Origin: Tepidibacter hydrothermalis
Lineage (GTDB): Bacteria > Bacillota > Clostridia > Peptostreptococcales > Peptostreptococcaceae
Direction of reading: 5' to 3'
DNA length: 64,000 bases
Assembly (NCBI RefSeq): GCF_029542625.1
Contig: NZ_CP120733.1
Span: 2,976,001-3,040,000, forward strand
Part shown: in pieces, positions 27,630 through 35,233 of the stretch
How positions within the stretch are numbered: the first letter of the stretch is position 1
How the letters are laid out: the number at the start of each line of letters is the position of its first letter
Program-made: the position numbers and the translations under genes
Notes under the pieces: model-generated
Database searches by the model: none
Seen by the model: only the letters and a program-made list of their open reading frames with translations
What the model was told of the DNA's origin: nothing

Positions 27630-28185
27630 AAAATTAATACCTGATGGTAATATATTTAGAGTAATTGAAGAGTGTGTGAATGCAGGAATCGATAGTATAA
27701 TACTTAGAGAAAAAGATCTCAGTTATGATGAACTTTATAACATAGCTAAAGAAATCAAACTAATAGCAGATAAAAAGAGCGTTCCACTTATAATCAATGG
27801 TACTTTGGATGTTGCTAGAGATTTGAAATGCCATGGCTTTCACACAGGATTCAACTGTATTAAAAATAAACTTCCTGATTTTGATGGAATAATAGGGGTT
27901 TCTATACACAGTGTAGAAGAAGCCATACAAGCTCAAAACCTAGGAGCCAATTACATAATAGCAGGACATATATTCCCAACAGATTGTAAAAAAGGGCTCG
28001 AACCTAGAGGTACAGATTTTATAAAAAAAATAAAACAAAATGTTGAAATTCCTATAATATGTATAGGTGGCATCAACGAAACTAATATAAAAAAAGTATA
28101 TGAATCTGGCTCAAATGGAGTTGCAGTAATGTCTTCAATAATGAAATCTGATAATATTTATAATACAGTTCACAATTTAAAATAA
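27601..28185 (+). CDS. thiE: ThiE/TenI-family thiamine phosphate synthase
   Basis: 194 residues from the second ATG, 6 nt after AAGGG; it starts inside thiC. TIM barrel with [46 protein letters not shown] and [13 protein letters not shown]. ThiE joins the thiazole and pyrimidine phosphates; TenI is a close relative that aromatises the thiazole. Being only ~195 residues and having HTGFNC where ThiE commonly has VHLGQ..., it could be TenI rather than ThiE. No thiD or thiM lies in the window. Confidence 0.82.
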   Translation: MKMLHLVTNRKLIPDGNIFRVIEECVNAGIDSIILREKDLSYDELYNIAKEIKLIADKKSVPLIINGTLDVARDLKCHGFHTGFNCIKNKLPDFDGIIGVSIHSVEEAIQAQNLGANYIIAGHIFPTDCKKGLEPRGTDFIKKIKQNVEIPIICIGGINETNIKKVYESGSNGVAVMSSIMKSDNIYNTVHNLK

Positions 28186-28196
28186 TAACTTAAAGT

Positions 28197-28238
28197 AAGA
28201 AAGTCTACCTTTAAAGATTTTAAAGGTAGACTTTCTTT
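28197..28238 (+). terminator. Terminator of the thiamine operon
   Basis: AAAGTCTACCTTTAAA / TTTAAAGGTAGACTTT stem followed by CTTT, 13 bp past the thiE stop codon. Confidence 0.88.
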
Positions 28239-28445
28239 GAAATTCAGAACGAAAACTATATTTATGCATAAATTAAAAATGAATATAATTTCCTATTCGT
28301 TATAAAAAATTCGTCTACTCGCTAACGCAGTGACTCATGTCGCCAACGATCCTTTCAGGCTCCGTTGCTCAAAAATAGTTGCAAGTATATCCTTTTCAAT
28401 AAGTTATCCACAAAACAAAGAATGATACATTTTCCTATAGAATAA
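28239..28445. other. Intergenic region with a GC-rich patch and a DnaA-box repeat
   Basis: Between the thi terminator and the rplT terminator. At 28311-28370 is a ~60-bp stretch of ~53% GC in otherwise ~25% GC DNA, with pairing segments CAACG/CGTTG and GACTCATGTC. It looks like a repeat or relic; it is not a tRNA. At 28393-28419 is a 27-bp segment shared with 44193-44219 (one mismatch) that contains TTATCCACA. Confidence 0.5.
28393..28419. repeat. 27-bp repeat containing a DnaA-box sequence, copy 1
   Basis: Matches 44193-44219 at 26 of 27 positions; TTATCCACA at 28404-28412 is the consensus DnaA box. Both copies lie just ahead of a terminator hairpin. Confidence 0.6.
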
Positions 28446-28478
28446 AAAAATCCTTAGATAAAATCTAAGGATTTTGTT
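28446..28478 (-). terminator. Terminator of the infC-rpmI-rplT operon
   Basis: Minus strand: AATCCTTAGAT/ATCTAAGGATT stem followed by seven T, just past the rplT stop. Confidence 0.88.
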
Positions 28479-28481
28479 TTA

Positions 28482-28838
28482 TTATTTTAAGTTTTGCTTA
28501 GCAGTTTCAACTAATTGCTTGAAACCTTCTGCATCGTTTATAGCCATTTCAGATAACATTTTTCTGTTTATGTTTATATTAGCTAACTTTAATCCGTTTA
28601 TGAATTTAGAGTAAGATAATCCGTGCATTCTAGTTCCTGCATTTATTCTTTGAATCCAAAGCTTTCTGAAATCTCTTTTCTTAAGCTTTCTTCCTACATA
28701 AGCATGCTTTAATGCTTTCATTACAAATGCATTAGCCGGTCTAAATAATCTACTTCTAGATCCTCTGTATCCTTTTGCAAGCTTTAATATTTTCTTATGC
28801 TTCTTACGCGCGTTCATTGCCTTTTTTACTCTTGCCAT
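28482..28838 (-). CDS. rplT: Ribosomal protein L20
   Basis: 118 residues, the normal length. [39 protein letters not shown] and [20 protein letters not shown] are conserved L20 blocks. It binds 23S rRNA early in 50S assembly and, in Firmicutes, represses its own operon by binding the infC leader. Last gene of infC-rpmI-rplT. Confidence 0.98.
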   Translation of the reverse strand: MARVKKAMNARKKHKKILKLAKGYRGSRSRLFRPANAFVMKALKHAYVGRKLKKRDFRKLWIQRINAGTRMHGLSYSKFINGLKLANININRKMLSEMAINDAEGFKQLVETAKQNLK

Positions 28839-28870
28839 TTTTTGCGACCTCCTTTGTTTAGATATTTATT

Positions 28871-29068
28871 TTATAGGTATGGTAATAATCTTGATATTCT
28901 TCTTTGATCTCCAACACTTACTATTCCTGCTTTTCTAAGGTTCATCTTAGTCTTAGCACTCTTCTTAGTTAATATGTGGCTCTTATAAGCTTTAGCTCTC
29001 TTTAATTTACCTGTTCCTGTAGCTTTGAATCTCTTAGCAGCTCCTCTGTGAGTTTTCATTTTTGGCAT
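28871..29068 (-). CDS. rpmI: Ribosomal protein L35
   Basis: 65 residues, [20 protein letters not shown] to [12 protein letters not shown], full length for L35. It lies between infC and rplT, 32 bp ahead of rplT, the universal order. Confidence 0.98.
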   Translation of the reverse strand: MPKMKTHRGAAKRFKATGTGKLKRAKAYKSHILTKKSAKTKMNLRKAGIVSVGDQRRISRLLPYL

Positions 29069-29094
29069 GCTAATTTCCTCCTCTCAAAGTATAA

Positions 29095-29601
29095 TTATTT
29101 TTTAGGATCTAATGTTACAACCAATCTATTCCCTTCAAATTTAGGGTGTCTTGTTGGTGTTCCAACTTCTTTAACAATATCTAAAAACTTCTTAACAACC
29201 ACTAATCCTGCATCTTTGTGGCCCATTTCTCTTCCTCTAAATCTAAGTTCTACTTTAACTTTATCACCTTTTGTTAAAAACTTAATAGCCTGCTTAGCTT
29301 TAGTGTTCAAGTCGTTTTCTTCTATTGATGGTCTTAATCTTATTTCTTTTACAGTTACTGTTTTTTGTTTTTTTCTTGATTCTTTTTCTTTTCTAGACTG
29401 CTCGTATTTAAACTTACCATAGTCCATAATTTTACACACTGGCGGTTTTGCATTTGGTGATATTTTAACCAAATCAACATTTGCTTCATTAGCCATTATT
29501 TGTGCTTCTCTAGCTGAAACTATTCCTAACTGCTCACCTGTTTGAGATAGAAGTCTTACTTCCCTGTCTCTTATCTCTTCATTAATTGGTAGCTCTTTAA
29601 T
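29095..29601 (-). CDS. infC: Translation initiation factor IF-3, ATT start
   Basis: 168 residues when started at ATT, 8 nt after GGAGG. The frame from there reads KELPINEEIRDREVRLLS, the conserved IF-3 N-terminus; the first ATG is 34 codons further in and would delete most of the N-domain. IF-3 proofreads start codons and keeps 30S subunits free. ATT starts on infC are classical: IF-3 discriminates against them, giving negative feedback. Linker and C-domain are complete (KQKTVTVKEIRLRPSIEEND, GRGREMGHKDAGL-like FRGREMGHKDAGL). Confidence 0.96.
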   Translation of the reverse strand: MKELPINEEIRDREVRLLSQTGEQLGIVSAREAQIMANEANVDLVKISPNAKPPVCKIMDYGKFKYEQSRKEKESRKKQKTVTVKEIRLRPSIEENDLNTKAKQAIKFLTKGDKVKVELRFRGREMGHKDAGLVVVKKFLDIVKEVGTPTRHPKFEGNRLVVTLDPKK

Positions 29602-29676
29602 AGTTAGACACCTCCAAATAATATTAAAATAATAAAATTTATATTAAATAAAATTTTATCTATATTATAGATTAAA

Positions 29677-29810
29677 ATAAAAAAAACGCATAGCACAAGC
29701 TATCCGTATATACTCAACATAACCAAGATCAAAAATCTAGTTATTAACCCTACAACCATAAGAGCAAGGTGAGAAGTGGATAACTTCTACTTCATTTAAC
29801 ATTAATTATA
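29677..29810 (-). ncRNA. L20-type ribosomal leader with attenuator
   Basis: On the minus strand the leader shows GAAGTAGAAGTTATCCACTT, CTCACCTTGC and a stem ending in the terminator ATAGCTTGTGCTAT followed by an eight-T run (29677-29708), upstream of infC. The CTTCTCACC segment resembles the L20 leader of Firmicutes. L20 binding would favour the terminator. Confidence 0.75.
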
Positions 29811-30059
29811 TTATCATTTTTAATCTAACGTGTCAATATTTTTTTTATTTTTTTAATTGTATATTATAAAAAATAAATATCAATAATAGTATTATAAAAC
29901 TAATTTGATTTTTATTATAAACTTCAAAATTTTCAACTTGAATTTTTGAGAAAAACTTGTTTACTTTTCTAATGGTAAAATTAACAATTAATAATCTTAC
30001 ACTTTTAGGAGAAACTAAAAATAACTACAAAATAACCTAACATTTAGAGGTGTTACATT
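29811..30059. other. A/T-rich divergent region
   Basis: About 250 bp separating the infC leader from the FtsH-like gene. It must carry both promoters, but no unambiguous -35/-10 pair stands out. The ribosome-binding site GAGGTG of the right-hand gene is at its end. Confidence 0.4.
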
Positions 30060-31460
30060 ATGAGTATGATTAAAGAAATATTTAAAAAAATTAATATGCC
30101 AGTATTCGCTTTTAATCAAAGTAAGATGGAAAAAGATACTGGTAAAGATGATGGAACTTTTTCAAAACCCAAAACTACTTTTAAAGATGTTGCTGGTCTT
30201 GATGAAGTAAAAGAAGAATTATTTGAATTAGTAGATTTTATTAAAAACCCAGAGAAATACAAAAAAATGGGTGCTACTATTCCAAAAGGTGTCTTATTCA
30301 ACGGCCCTCCTGGAACAGGAAAAACATTACTTGCTGCATCTGTTGCCGGCGAAACTAATTCAGCTTTTTTTAATACAACTGGATCAGAATTCGTAGAAAA
30401 ATATGTCGGTGTTGGTGCCAAAAGAGTAAGAACACTATTTGAAAAAGCTAGAAAAGAATCTCCAAGCATCATATTTATAGATGAAATAGATGCTATAGGA
30501 GCAAAAAGACATCTAGAAAGTAACAACGAAAAAGATCAAACTTTAAATCAACTTTTAGTTGAAATGGATGGATTCAACAAAGACTCAAATGTGATAATCA
30601 TAGGTGCAACAAACAGATTAGACTTATTAGATGAAGCGTTACTCAGACCCGGAAGATTTGACAGACATATATATATAGGAAATCCAAATTGCTATACAAG
30701 ACATGAAATTCTAAAAGTTCATACAAAAAACAAGCCTTTAGAAGAATCAGTAAATCTTGAAGAATTAGCAAAAAAAACACACGGCCTTAGTGGTGCTCAC
30801 TTATCTAATATAGCAAATGAAGCTGCTATAATGGCTGTAAGAGAAAACAAATCAACTATAAATAAGCAACATTTTGATGATGCTATTGAAAGAATTCTTG
30901 CTGGACTTGAAAGTAAGAATAGTAAGTTAGTAGAAAGAGAAAAGAAAATAGTATCTTATCATGAAGCTGGTCATGCTCTTATAAGCAACCTTCTTGGAAT
31001 AAATCCGATTCAAAAAATATCTATTGTTCCTAGAGGCCAAGCTTTAGGTTATGTACTTCAGCTTCCAGATGAAGATAGGTTTATACACACTAAAGAAGAA
31101 CTTCTCAACAAAATTAAAATCCTACTCGCTGGGAAAGCTTCTGAAGAATTAATATTTAACCATACATCAACAGGAGCTAAAGATGATTTGAAAAAGGTAA
31201 GCTCTATTACAGATCAAATGATTTGTGAATATGGTATGAGTTCATTAGGCTCCAGTACAATTGAAGGAAATTATAAAAACCTAATGGTAAATAAAATTCA
31301 AAATGAATCAAATTCTATAATCAAAGAATGTTATCAAGAGACACTAAACCTTCTAAAAAAACATTCTGAAGAACTTCACTTAGTATCTAATCATCTATTT
31401 GAAAATGAAACTTTAACTCACGACGAATTAAAAGATATAATAAAAAGAGTCTATACATAA
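30060..31460 (+). CDS. Soluble FtsH-like AAA+ zinc metalloprotease
   Basis: 466 residues. AAA+ domain: Walker A GPPGTGKT (82-89), Walker B IIFIDEID (137-144), second region of homology [20 protein letters not shown]. The M41 protease domain has zinc motif HEAGH (301-305), with the third acidic ligand expected in GAKDDLKK. The usual ~150-residue N-terminal region with two membrane helices and the periplasmic domain is absent; only ~40 polar residues precede the AAA+ core. The pore motif is YVG rather than FVG, and GAHL replaces the usual GADL. It should be cytosolic. A normal membrane FtsH is presumably elsewhere. Confidence 0.93.
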   Translation: MSMIKEIFKKINMPVFAFNQSKMEKDTGKDDGTFSKPKTTFKDVAGLDEVKEELFELVDFIKNPEKYKKMGATIPKGVLFNGPPGTGKTLLAASVAGETNSAFFNTTGSEFVEKYVGVGAKRVRTLFEKARKESPSIIFIDEIDAIGAKRHLESNNEKDQTLNQLLVEMDGFNKDSNVIIIGATNRLDLLDEALLRPGRFDRHIYIGNPNCYTRHEILKVHTKNKPLEESVNLEELAKKTHGLSGAHLSNIANEAAIMAVRENKSTINKQHFDDAIERILAGLESKNSKLVEREKKIVSYHEAGHALISNLLGINPIQKISIVPRGQALGYVLQLPDEDRFIHTKEELLNKIKILLAGKASEELIFNHTSTGAKDDLKKVSSITDQMICEYGMSSLGSSTIEGNYKNLMVNKIQNESNSIIKECYQETLNLLKKHSEELHLVSNHLFENETLTHDELKDIIKRVYT

Positions 31461-31478
31461 TGTATAGACTCTTTTTAT
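31441..31478. terminator. Bidirectional terminator
   Basis: AAAAAGAGTCTATACAT/ATGTATAGACTCTTTTT palindrome, overlapping the last codons of the FtsH-like gene and facing the convergent M4 protease gene. Confidence 0.85.
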
Positions 31479-31498
31479 TTCAAACAGAAAATTATATT

Positions 31499-33400
31499 TT
31501 AATATACGCCTACAGAATCAAATGCCTGTGCTACATCTCTTGCTTCGCTACTATTATTTCCATATAAATCTTTTGCTGATTGTATTAAAGCAAGTCTTGC
31601 ATCATGGAAATCAGATGTTTTTACTAAATAATTAGTAAGTGCATGATAGTATATTTGACCAGTTTTTTCATGTCCAACACTTTGCATAACATTGTATGCT
31701 GCTTTATTAGGTATACCAGAATTGCTATGAACTCCACCATGATCTTGTGTTGTATTTAAGTAATCATCCATATGAGCTGGTTGTGCTCTATACGCTTTAT
31801 CACTTCCTGGATCTGCCATATCTCTTAATGCATCATTTGGATTATTAGGTGTCCATATATCTTCTCCTAATAGATAATCGGCTTTTTCTGGTTGATATTC
31901 AAACTCCATTAAAGCTCCAAACACATCTGAGAATGATTCATTTAAAGCTCCAGACTGATCCTTATACTCAAGATTAGCTGTGTGTTCTGTAACCCCATGT
32001 GTTATTTCATGACCTACTACATCTAATGATCCAGATAAAGCAATTGCTTCTACTCCATCACCGTCTCCATAAATCATTTGAGTTCCAACCCAAGCTGCAT
32101 TAGAATAATTCTTTCCATAGTGAACTGAAGATATTATATCCATGCCTTTACCATCGATACTGTTTCTATTAAAATTATCTTTGTAATATTTGTATACATA
32201 ACTTGCATATTTATGAGCATCTACTGCTGCCTTTTGATTATCTGCATCGAATTGCTTGTCTTTATCTATCATTAAATCTCCAGGTAGATAAAGAGATGCC
32301 CAGTAATCTCCCCATTGAGTAGGTACATTTGTTGCATCATAAGTTATTATATTTGTTGTTGAACTTACAGCATCTTTCATTTCATACTTACCTCTATTAT
32401 AATTAAGACCTATCTCTTTTTCATCTCCTAATACACCTATTCCAGATCCTTTTACATTAGCAGTAGCTAACCTATTATTTTTTTCTAAAATTGCTCCATT
32501 TGTCTCACTAACAAAAATCTTCCAATCTGCCAGTTCTGGTTCTGCAACTGCTAATCTAACTTCATAAACAGGAACATATCTTCCATCTAAATCGTATAAA
32601 TACTTACTAACTTCTGGTTCATTTATTAACTTTTCTGCTCCTACTTCTGTTTTTGCAGCTTCTATAGCTGTAGTTTGGTCTATTCCCATAGATCTTTTAC
32701 TTCTTCTTGAAACTTTATCATATATCGCATTATCTAACTTACCATTAATAGCATATATAGATCCTTCTTTGTCAAAGTGAACTACGTACTCTTTACCATA
32801 TAATGGGTTACCTTTATACAACTGTTGCAGTTTAATGTGAGTATTTCCTATTTTATCAGTGTTTTTACTTATCATCTCAAACTCATCTCTAGGATTATCT
32901 ATTTTAAATGTCTCTTTATTTTGTTCAAAGAACTCTACTACACCATCCATATCTATAGATGTCTTAGCAGAATTTTCAACTTCAATAAACTCCAATCCAC
33001 TTTTTTCTTCCAATCTAGCTATTTCCTTAACTTCCTCTTGTTTCACTTCTTCCTTCTCTACTTCCTCTTTCTTCACTTCTTCCTTCTCTACTTCTTCTTT
33101 CTTTACTTCTTCTTTCTTCACTTCTTCTTTCTTCACTTCTTCTTTCTCTACTTCTTCTTTCTTCACTTCCTCTTTCTCTACTTCCTCTTTCTTCACTTCT
33201 TCTTTCTCTACTTCTTCCTTTATAACTTTAGCCTCTTCCTTAACCTCATCAACTAAATTTTCTTCTGTAGATTCTACTTGAACATTTTCATTTACTACTA
33301 TTTTATTTGGAGTCACATCTTGAGCGTTAGCTACTGGTGCGAATAACATAGAGCCAGTCATCACTGTCGATAATGCAATTGAAGTTATTTTTCTTTTCAT
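31499..33400 (-). CDS. Secreted thermolysin-family (M4) metalloprotease with pentapeptide-repeat propeptide
   Basis: 633 residues, starting at the ATG after GGAGG (8-nt gap). Signal peptide ~1-26 (MKRKITSIALSTVMTGS, cleavage near VANAQ). A low-complexity region follows at residues 61-125: 13 consecutive pentads of KEEV[E/K] type. Then FTP/PepSY propeptide domains (~140-310) and the M4 catalytic domain with zinc motif HEITH and third ligand Glu in GALNESFSD; the active-site His region is DHGGVHSNSGIPNKAAY. It would degrade extracellular protein to supply peptides. The agr system lies immediately upstream in transcription direction. Confidence 0.95.
   Translation of the reverse strand: MKRKITSIALSTVMTGSMLFAPVANAQDVTPNKIVVNENVQVESTEENLVDEVKEEAKVIKEEVEKEEVKKEEVEKEEVKKEEVEKEEVKKEEVKKEEVKKEEVEKEEVKKEEVEKEEVKQEEVKEIARLEEKSGLEFIEVENSAKTSIDMDGVVEFFEQNKETFKIDNPRDEFEMISKNTDKIGNTHIKLQQLYKGNPLYGKEYVVHFDKEGSIYAINGKLDNAIYDKVSRRSKRSMGIDQTTAIEAAKTEVGAEKLINEPEVSKYLYDLDGRYVPVYEVRLAVAEPELADWKIFVSETNGAILEKNNRLATANVKGSGIGVLGDEKEIGLNYNRGKYEMKDAVSSTTNIITYDATNVPTQWGDYWASLYLPGDLMIDKDKQFDADNQKAAVDAHKYASYVYKYYKDNFNRNSIDGKGMDIISSVHYGKNYSNAAWVGTQMIYGDGDGVEAIALSGSLDVVGHEITHGVTEHTANLEYKDQSGALNESFSDVFGALMEFEYQPEKADYLLGEDIWTPNNPNDALRDMADPGSDKAYRAQPAHMDDYLNTTQDHGGVHSNSGIPNKAAYNVMQSVGHEKTGQIYYHALTNYLVKTSDFHDARLALIQSAKDLYGNNSSEARDVAQAFDSVGVY
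33026..33220 (-). repeat. Tandem 15-bp repeat inside the M4 protease gene
   Basis: Thirteen in-frame 15-bp units encode KEEVE or KEEVK (one QEEVK). A region of this kind is prone to slippage, so length is expected to vary among strains. It also creates long false reading frames on the plus strand. Confidence 0.95.
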
Positions 33401-33483
33401 CAACAATACCTCCATTTCAAATTTTAAATAATTTTATGTAATAACTACAGTTAACCCCATCCCCTCCTTATCTTTTATTTTAT

Positions 33484-33512
33484 ATACTACACCAGCAATT
33501 ATTTCATTACAA
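33484..33512 (-). promoter_or_regulatory. Candidate promoter of the M4 protease gene
   Basis: Minus strand TTGTAA, 17-bp spacer, TAGTAT, about 85 bp ahead of the start codon. A TACAGTTAAC motif resembling an AgrA/LytTR half-site is at 33446-33455 on the plus strand, downstream of this promoter. Confidence 0.45.
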
Positions 33513-33529
33513 ATTATGGTACAAGCTCG

Positions 33530-33577
33530 TAGAGATACTTTCATGTCATAAAATCTCTATGGCTAAGACATGAAAGT
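33530..33577. other. Interleaved inverted repeats (pseudoknot-like) upstream of the M4 protease promoter
   Basis: TAGAGAT (33530-33536) pairs with ATCTCTA (33553-33559), and ACTTTCATGTC (33537-33547) pairs with GACATGAAAGT (33567-33577). The pairs are interleaved, the layout of an H-type pseudoknot, or of two mutually exclusive hairpins. On the plus strand the second stem is followed by a seven-T run, so it would also look like a terminator. Confidence 0.6.
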
Positions 33578-33619
33578 GTATTTTTTTAGAGTTTTCTGAC
33601 TTTTCGTTTTTTTCTTTAT

Positions 33620-33660
33620 AATATAAAAACTTATTGTTTATAAACAATAAGTTTTTATAT
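33620..33660 (-). terminator. Terminator at the end of agrA
   Basis: Palindrome ATAAAAACTTATTGTTT/AAACAATAAGTTTTTAT around ATA, overlapping the agrA stop codon. Confidence 0.75.
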
Positions 33661-34398
33661 TACTTTCTTTTTATTTAAATATAATTCATTCAAAAACTTT
33701 ATTTCATTTCTTTTACTTAACAAGGCTTTCAATTCACATTTTTTAAAAGATACTTCAAATGATGTTTTATTGTACGGTAATATTTTATTTACTTTATCTA
33801 TATTTACTATAAATGATTTATGCGATCTAAAAAAGTTAGATGATAATCTTTCCTCTATATCATAAAAAGATTCATAGAAATCTTCTTTCATTTCAGAAGT
33901 ATATATAGTAGTTAATCTCCCATTTTTTTCGAACATGATTATATCATTCAAATTAACTATATATCTATCTCTATCTTTTTTAAATATAAACTTTTCTTCA
34001 TCATTAGAAAGTTCCTTAGCATTTTTCTTTAAATTTATTTCATCTATAGCTTTTTCTAAAGTTAATGTAAGTCTTTTTTCATTAAATGGTTTAAGTATAT
34101 AATCAAAAGAATACACTCCAAAAGCCTCAAGTGCATATTCTTTGAAACCGGTTACAAATATTATATATACATCTGGATTTATATTAAATATATCTTTAGC
34201 TGCATCAATACCATTTTTATGAGGCATATCTATATCAATTACAATAATATCAAAATCCCCTTTTTTAATTCCTTGAATAGCCTGTAATCCATTTTCCGCT
34301 GTTTTTATAAATCCTATATCCTTAAGCTTACTTACTACTTTTACAATATGATTTCTTACCACTTTATCATCATCACATATAAGAACATTAATCCCCAT
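33655..34398 (-). CDS. agrA: AgrA-like LytTR response regulator
   Basis: 247 residues. Receiver domain at ~1-120 with CDDDK, phospho-acceptor D55 (IVIDIDMPHKNG), VTGF and LKPFNEKR; LytTR DNA-binding domain at ~140-240 (RYIVNLNDIIMFEKNGRLTT, FFRSHKSFIVNIDKVNKI). It should be phosphorylated by the AgrC-like kinase and activate agr and target promoters through direct-repeat LytTR sites. It is the last gene of the locus, 64 bp past agrD, with a hairpin in the gap. Confidence 0.92.
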   Translation of the reverse strand: MGINVLICDDDKVVRNHIVKVVSKLKDIGFIKTAENGLQAIQGIKKGDFDIIVIDIDMPHKNGIDAAKDIFNINPDVYIIFVTGFKEYALEAFGVYSFDYILKPFNEKRLTLTLEKAIDEINLKKNAKELSNDEEKFIFKKDRDRYIVNLNDIIMFEKNGRLTTIYTSEMKEDFYESFYDIEERLSSNFFRSHKSFIVNIDKVNKILPYNKTSFEVSFKKCELKALLSKRNEIKFLNELYLNKKKVI

Positions 34399-34432
34399 TG
34401 TCCCATCTCCATTTCCTCTTTAGAATATAAAA

Positions 34433-34455
34433 CCTGTACATATAAAATGTACAGG
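34433..34455 (-). terminator. Hairpin between agrD and agrA
   Basis: CCTGTACAT/ATGTACAGG stem with a 5-nt loop, followed on the minus strand by TTTTATATTCT. A weak terminator or processing site that would lower agrA relative to agrCBD. Confidence 0.65.
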
Positions 34456-34462
34456 CTGTATA

Positions 34463-34594
34463 TTATTTTTGTAATTTTTTTGGTGTTTTTGGTTGGTATA
34501 AAATACCATGGCACGCAGCATTAGATGTGTTTTCAGCTACCTTACTTATATATTTTGTAGCAGTTCTCAATACAGTTATTTTTAGATTTTTCAT
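34463..34594 (-). CDS. agrD: AgrD cyclic-lactone autoinducer precursor
   Basis: 43 residues, start ATG 1 bp after the agrB stop, RBS AAGGGGG at 8 nt inside the end of agrB. The N-terminal amphipathic leader is MKNLKITVLRTATKYISKVA; the core and tail read NAACHGILYQPKTPKK. Aligned by the Q-P-x-x-P tail to known clostridial AgrD, the thiolactone ring would be Cys-His-Gly-Ile-Leu, with cleavage after Leu by AgrB. The N-terminal exocyclic tail length is not predictable. The charged tail KKLQK is usual. The gene is below common ORF-length cut-offs. Confidence 0.93.
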   Translation of the reverse strand: MKNLKITVLRTATKYISKVAENTSNAACHGILYQPKTPKKLQK

Positions 34595-34595
34595 T

Positions 34596-35219
34596 TTAAA
34601 ATCCCCCTTGTAATATATTATCAAATTTATCAACAATCCTATATGACATAGGATGTAATAATATCATTTGAATAAAAACTCCCATAAAACTAGATAATAT
34701 AACTTCATATCCTATGTTAAAGCATCTACTTATCAACATAAGCATTGTATATACTATAAATAGAATCATAGTTATTTTCTTAAATTTATTTTTTTCTAAT
34801 TCATTAATTATAGGTCTATTTGGTGTATCTTGAGGAACAAATCTAATAATCATATATATACTATACATAACTATTAAACCAATTACGACTGTAAAATTAT
34901 AACAATTCAACTTATCCTTAATTAAATCTATAACCAATGAAGATCCTATAAATAAAATCATAGAAATAGTCATACAAGCTTTATATGTAGTAGCATGTAC
35001 TCCACCTGAAAATTTCCTAAAAAAACCAAACGTAATACATATAATTAAAGCATATTTTAAAACACCAAATATTAATCCCAAAATAGCTAGTGTTATGAAT
35101 TTAAAAATATCCCCTATAATTACAAATAATCCATATTCAATTACTTCTCTATCATCTTCATCCACATTTAGTTGATCTTGAAAATAGCACGAAATCTTAT
35201 TTGATATATTTTCAATCAT
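34596..35219 (-). CDS. agrB: AgrB-like peptide-processing membrane endopeptidase
   Basis: 207 residues. Catalytic His75 and Cys82 in KFSGGVHATTYKACMT match the AgrB H/C pair. Six hydrophobic segments surround it. It removes the C-terminal tail of AgrD and forms the thiolactone at the inner face of the membrane. It overlaps no neighbour: agrC ends 14 bp upstream and agrD starts 1 bp downstream, indicating translational coupling. Confidence 0.96.
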   Translation of the reverse strand: MIENISNKISCYFQDQLNVDEDDREVIEYGLFVIIGDIFKFITLAILGLIFGVLKYALIICITFGFFRKFSGGVHATTYKACMTISMILFIGSSLVIDLIKDKLNCYNFTVVIGLIVMYSIYMIIRFVPQDTPNRPIINELEKNKFKKITMILFIVYTMLMLISRCFNIGYEVILSSFMGVFIQMILLHPMSYRIVDKFDNILQGGF

Positions 35220-35233
35220 TTTTCATCTCTCCA

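Noticed and set aside
28311-28370. tRNA gene
   Set aside because: No cloverleaf, no TTCRA loop and no acceptor stem could be drawn.
28404-28412. Replication origin at the DnaA box
   Set aside because: A single box, no dnaA/dnaN neighbour and no box cluster or unwinding element.
33026-33220. CRISPR-like periodic repeat
   Set aside because: The units are 15 bp, contiguous without spacers and in frame within a coding sequence.
32825-33281. Two long plus-strand frames opposite the M4 protease
   Set aside because: They arise from the 15-bp pentad repeat read in antisense and give Phe/Leu- or Ser/Thr-only sequences.
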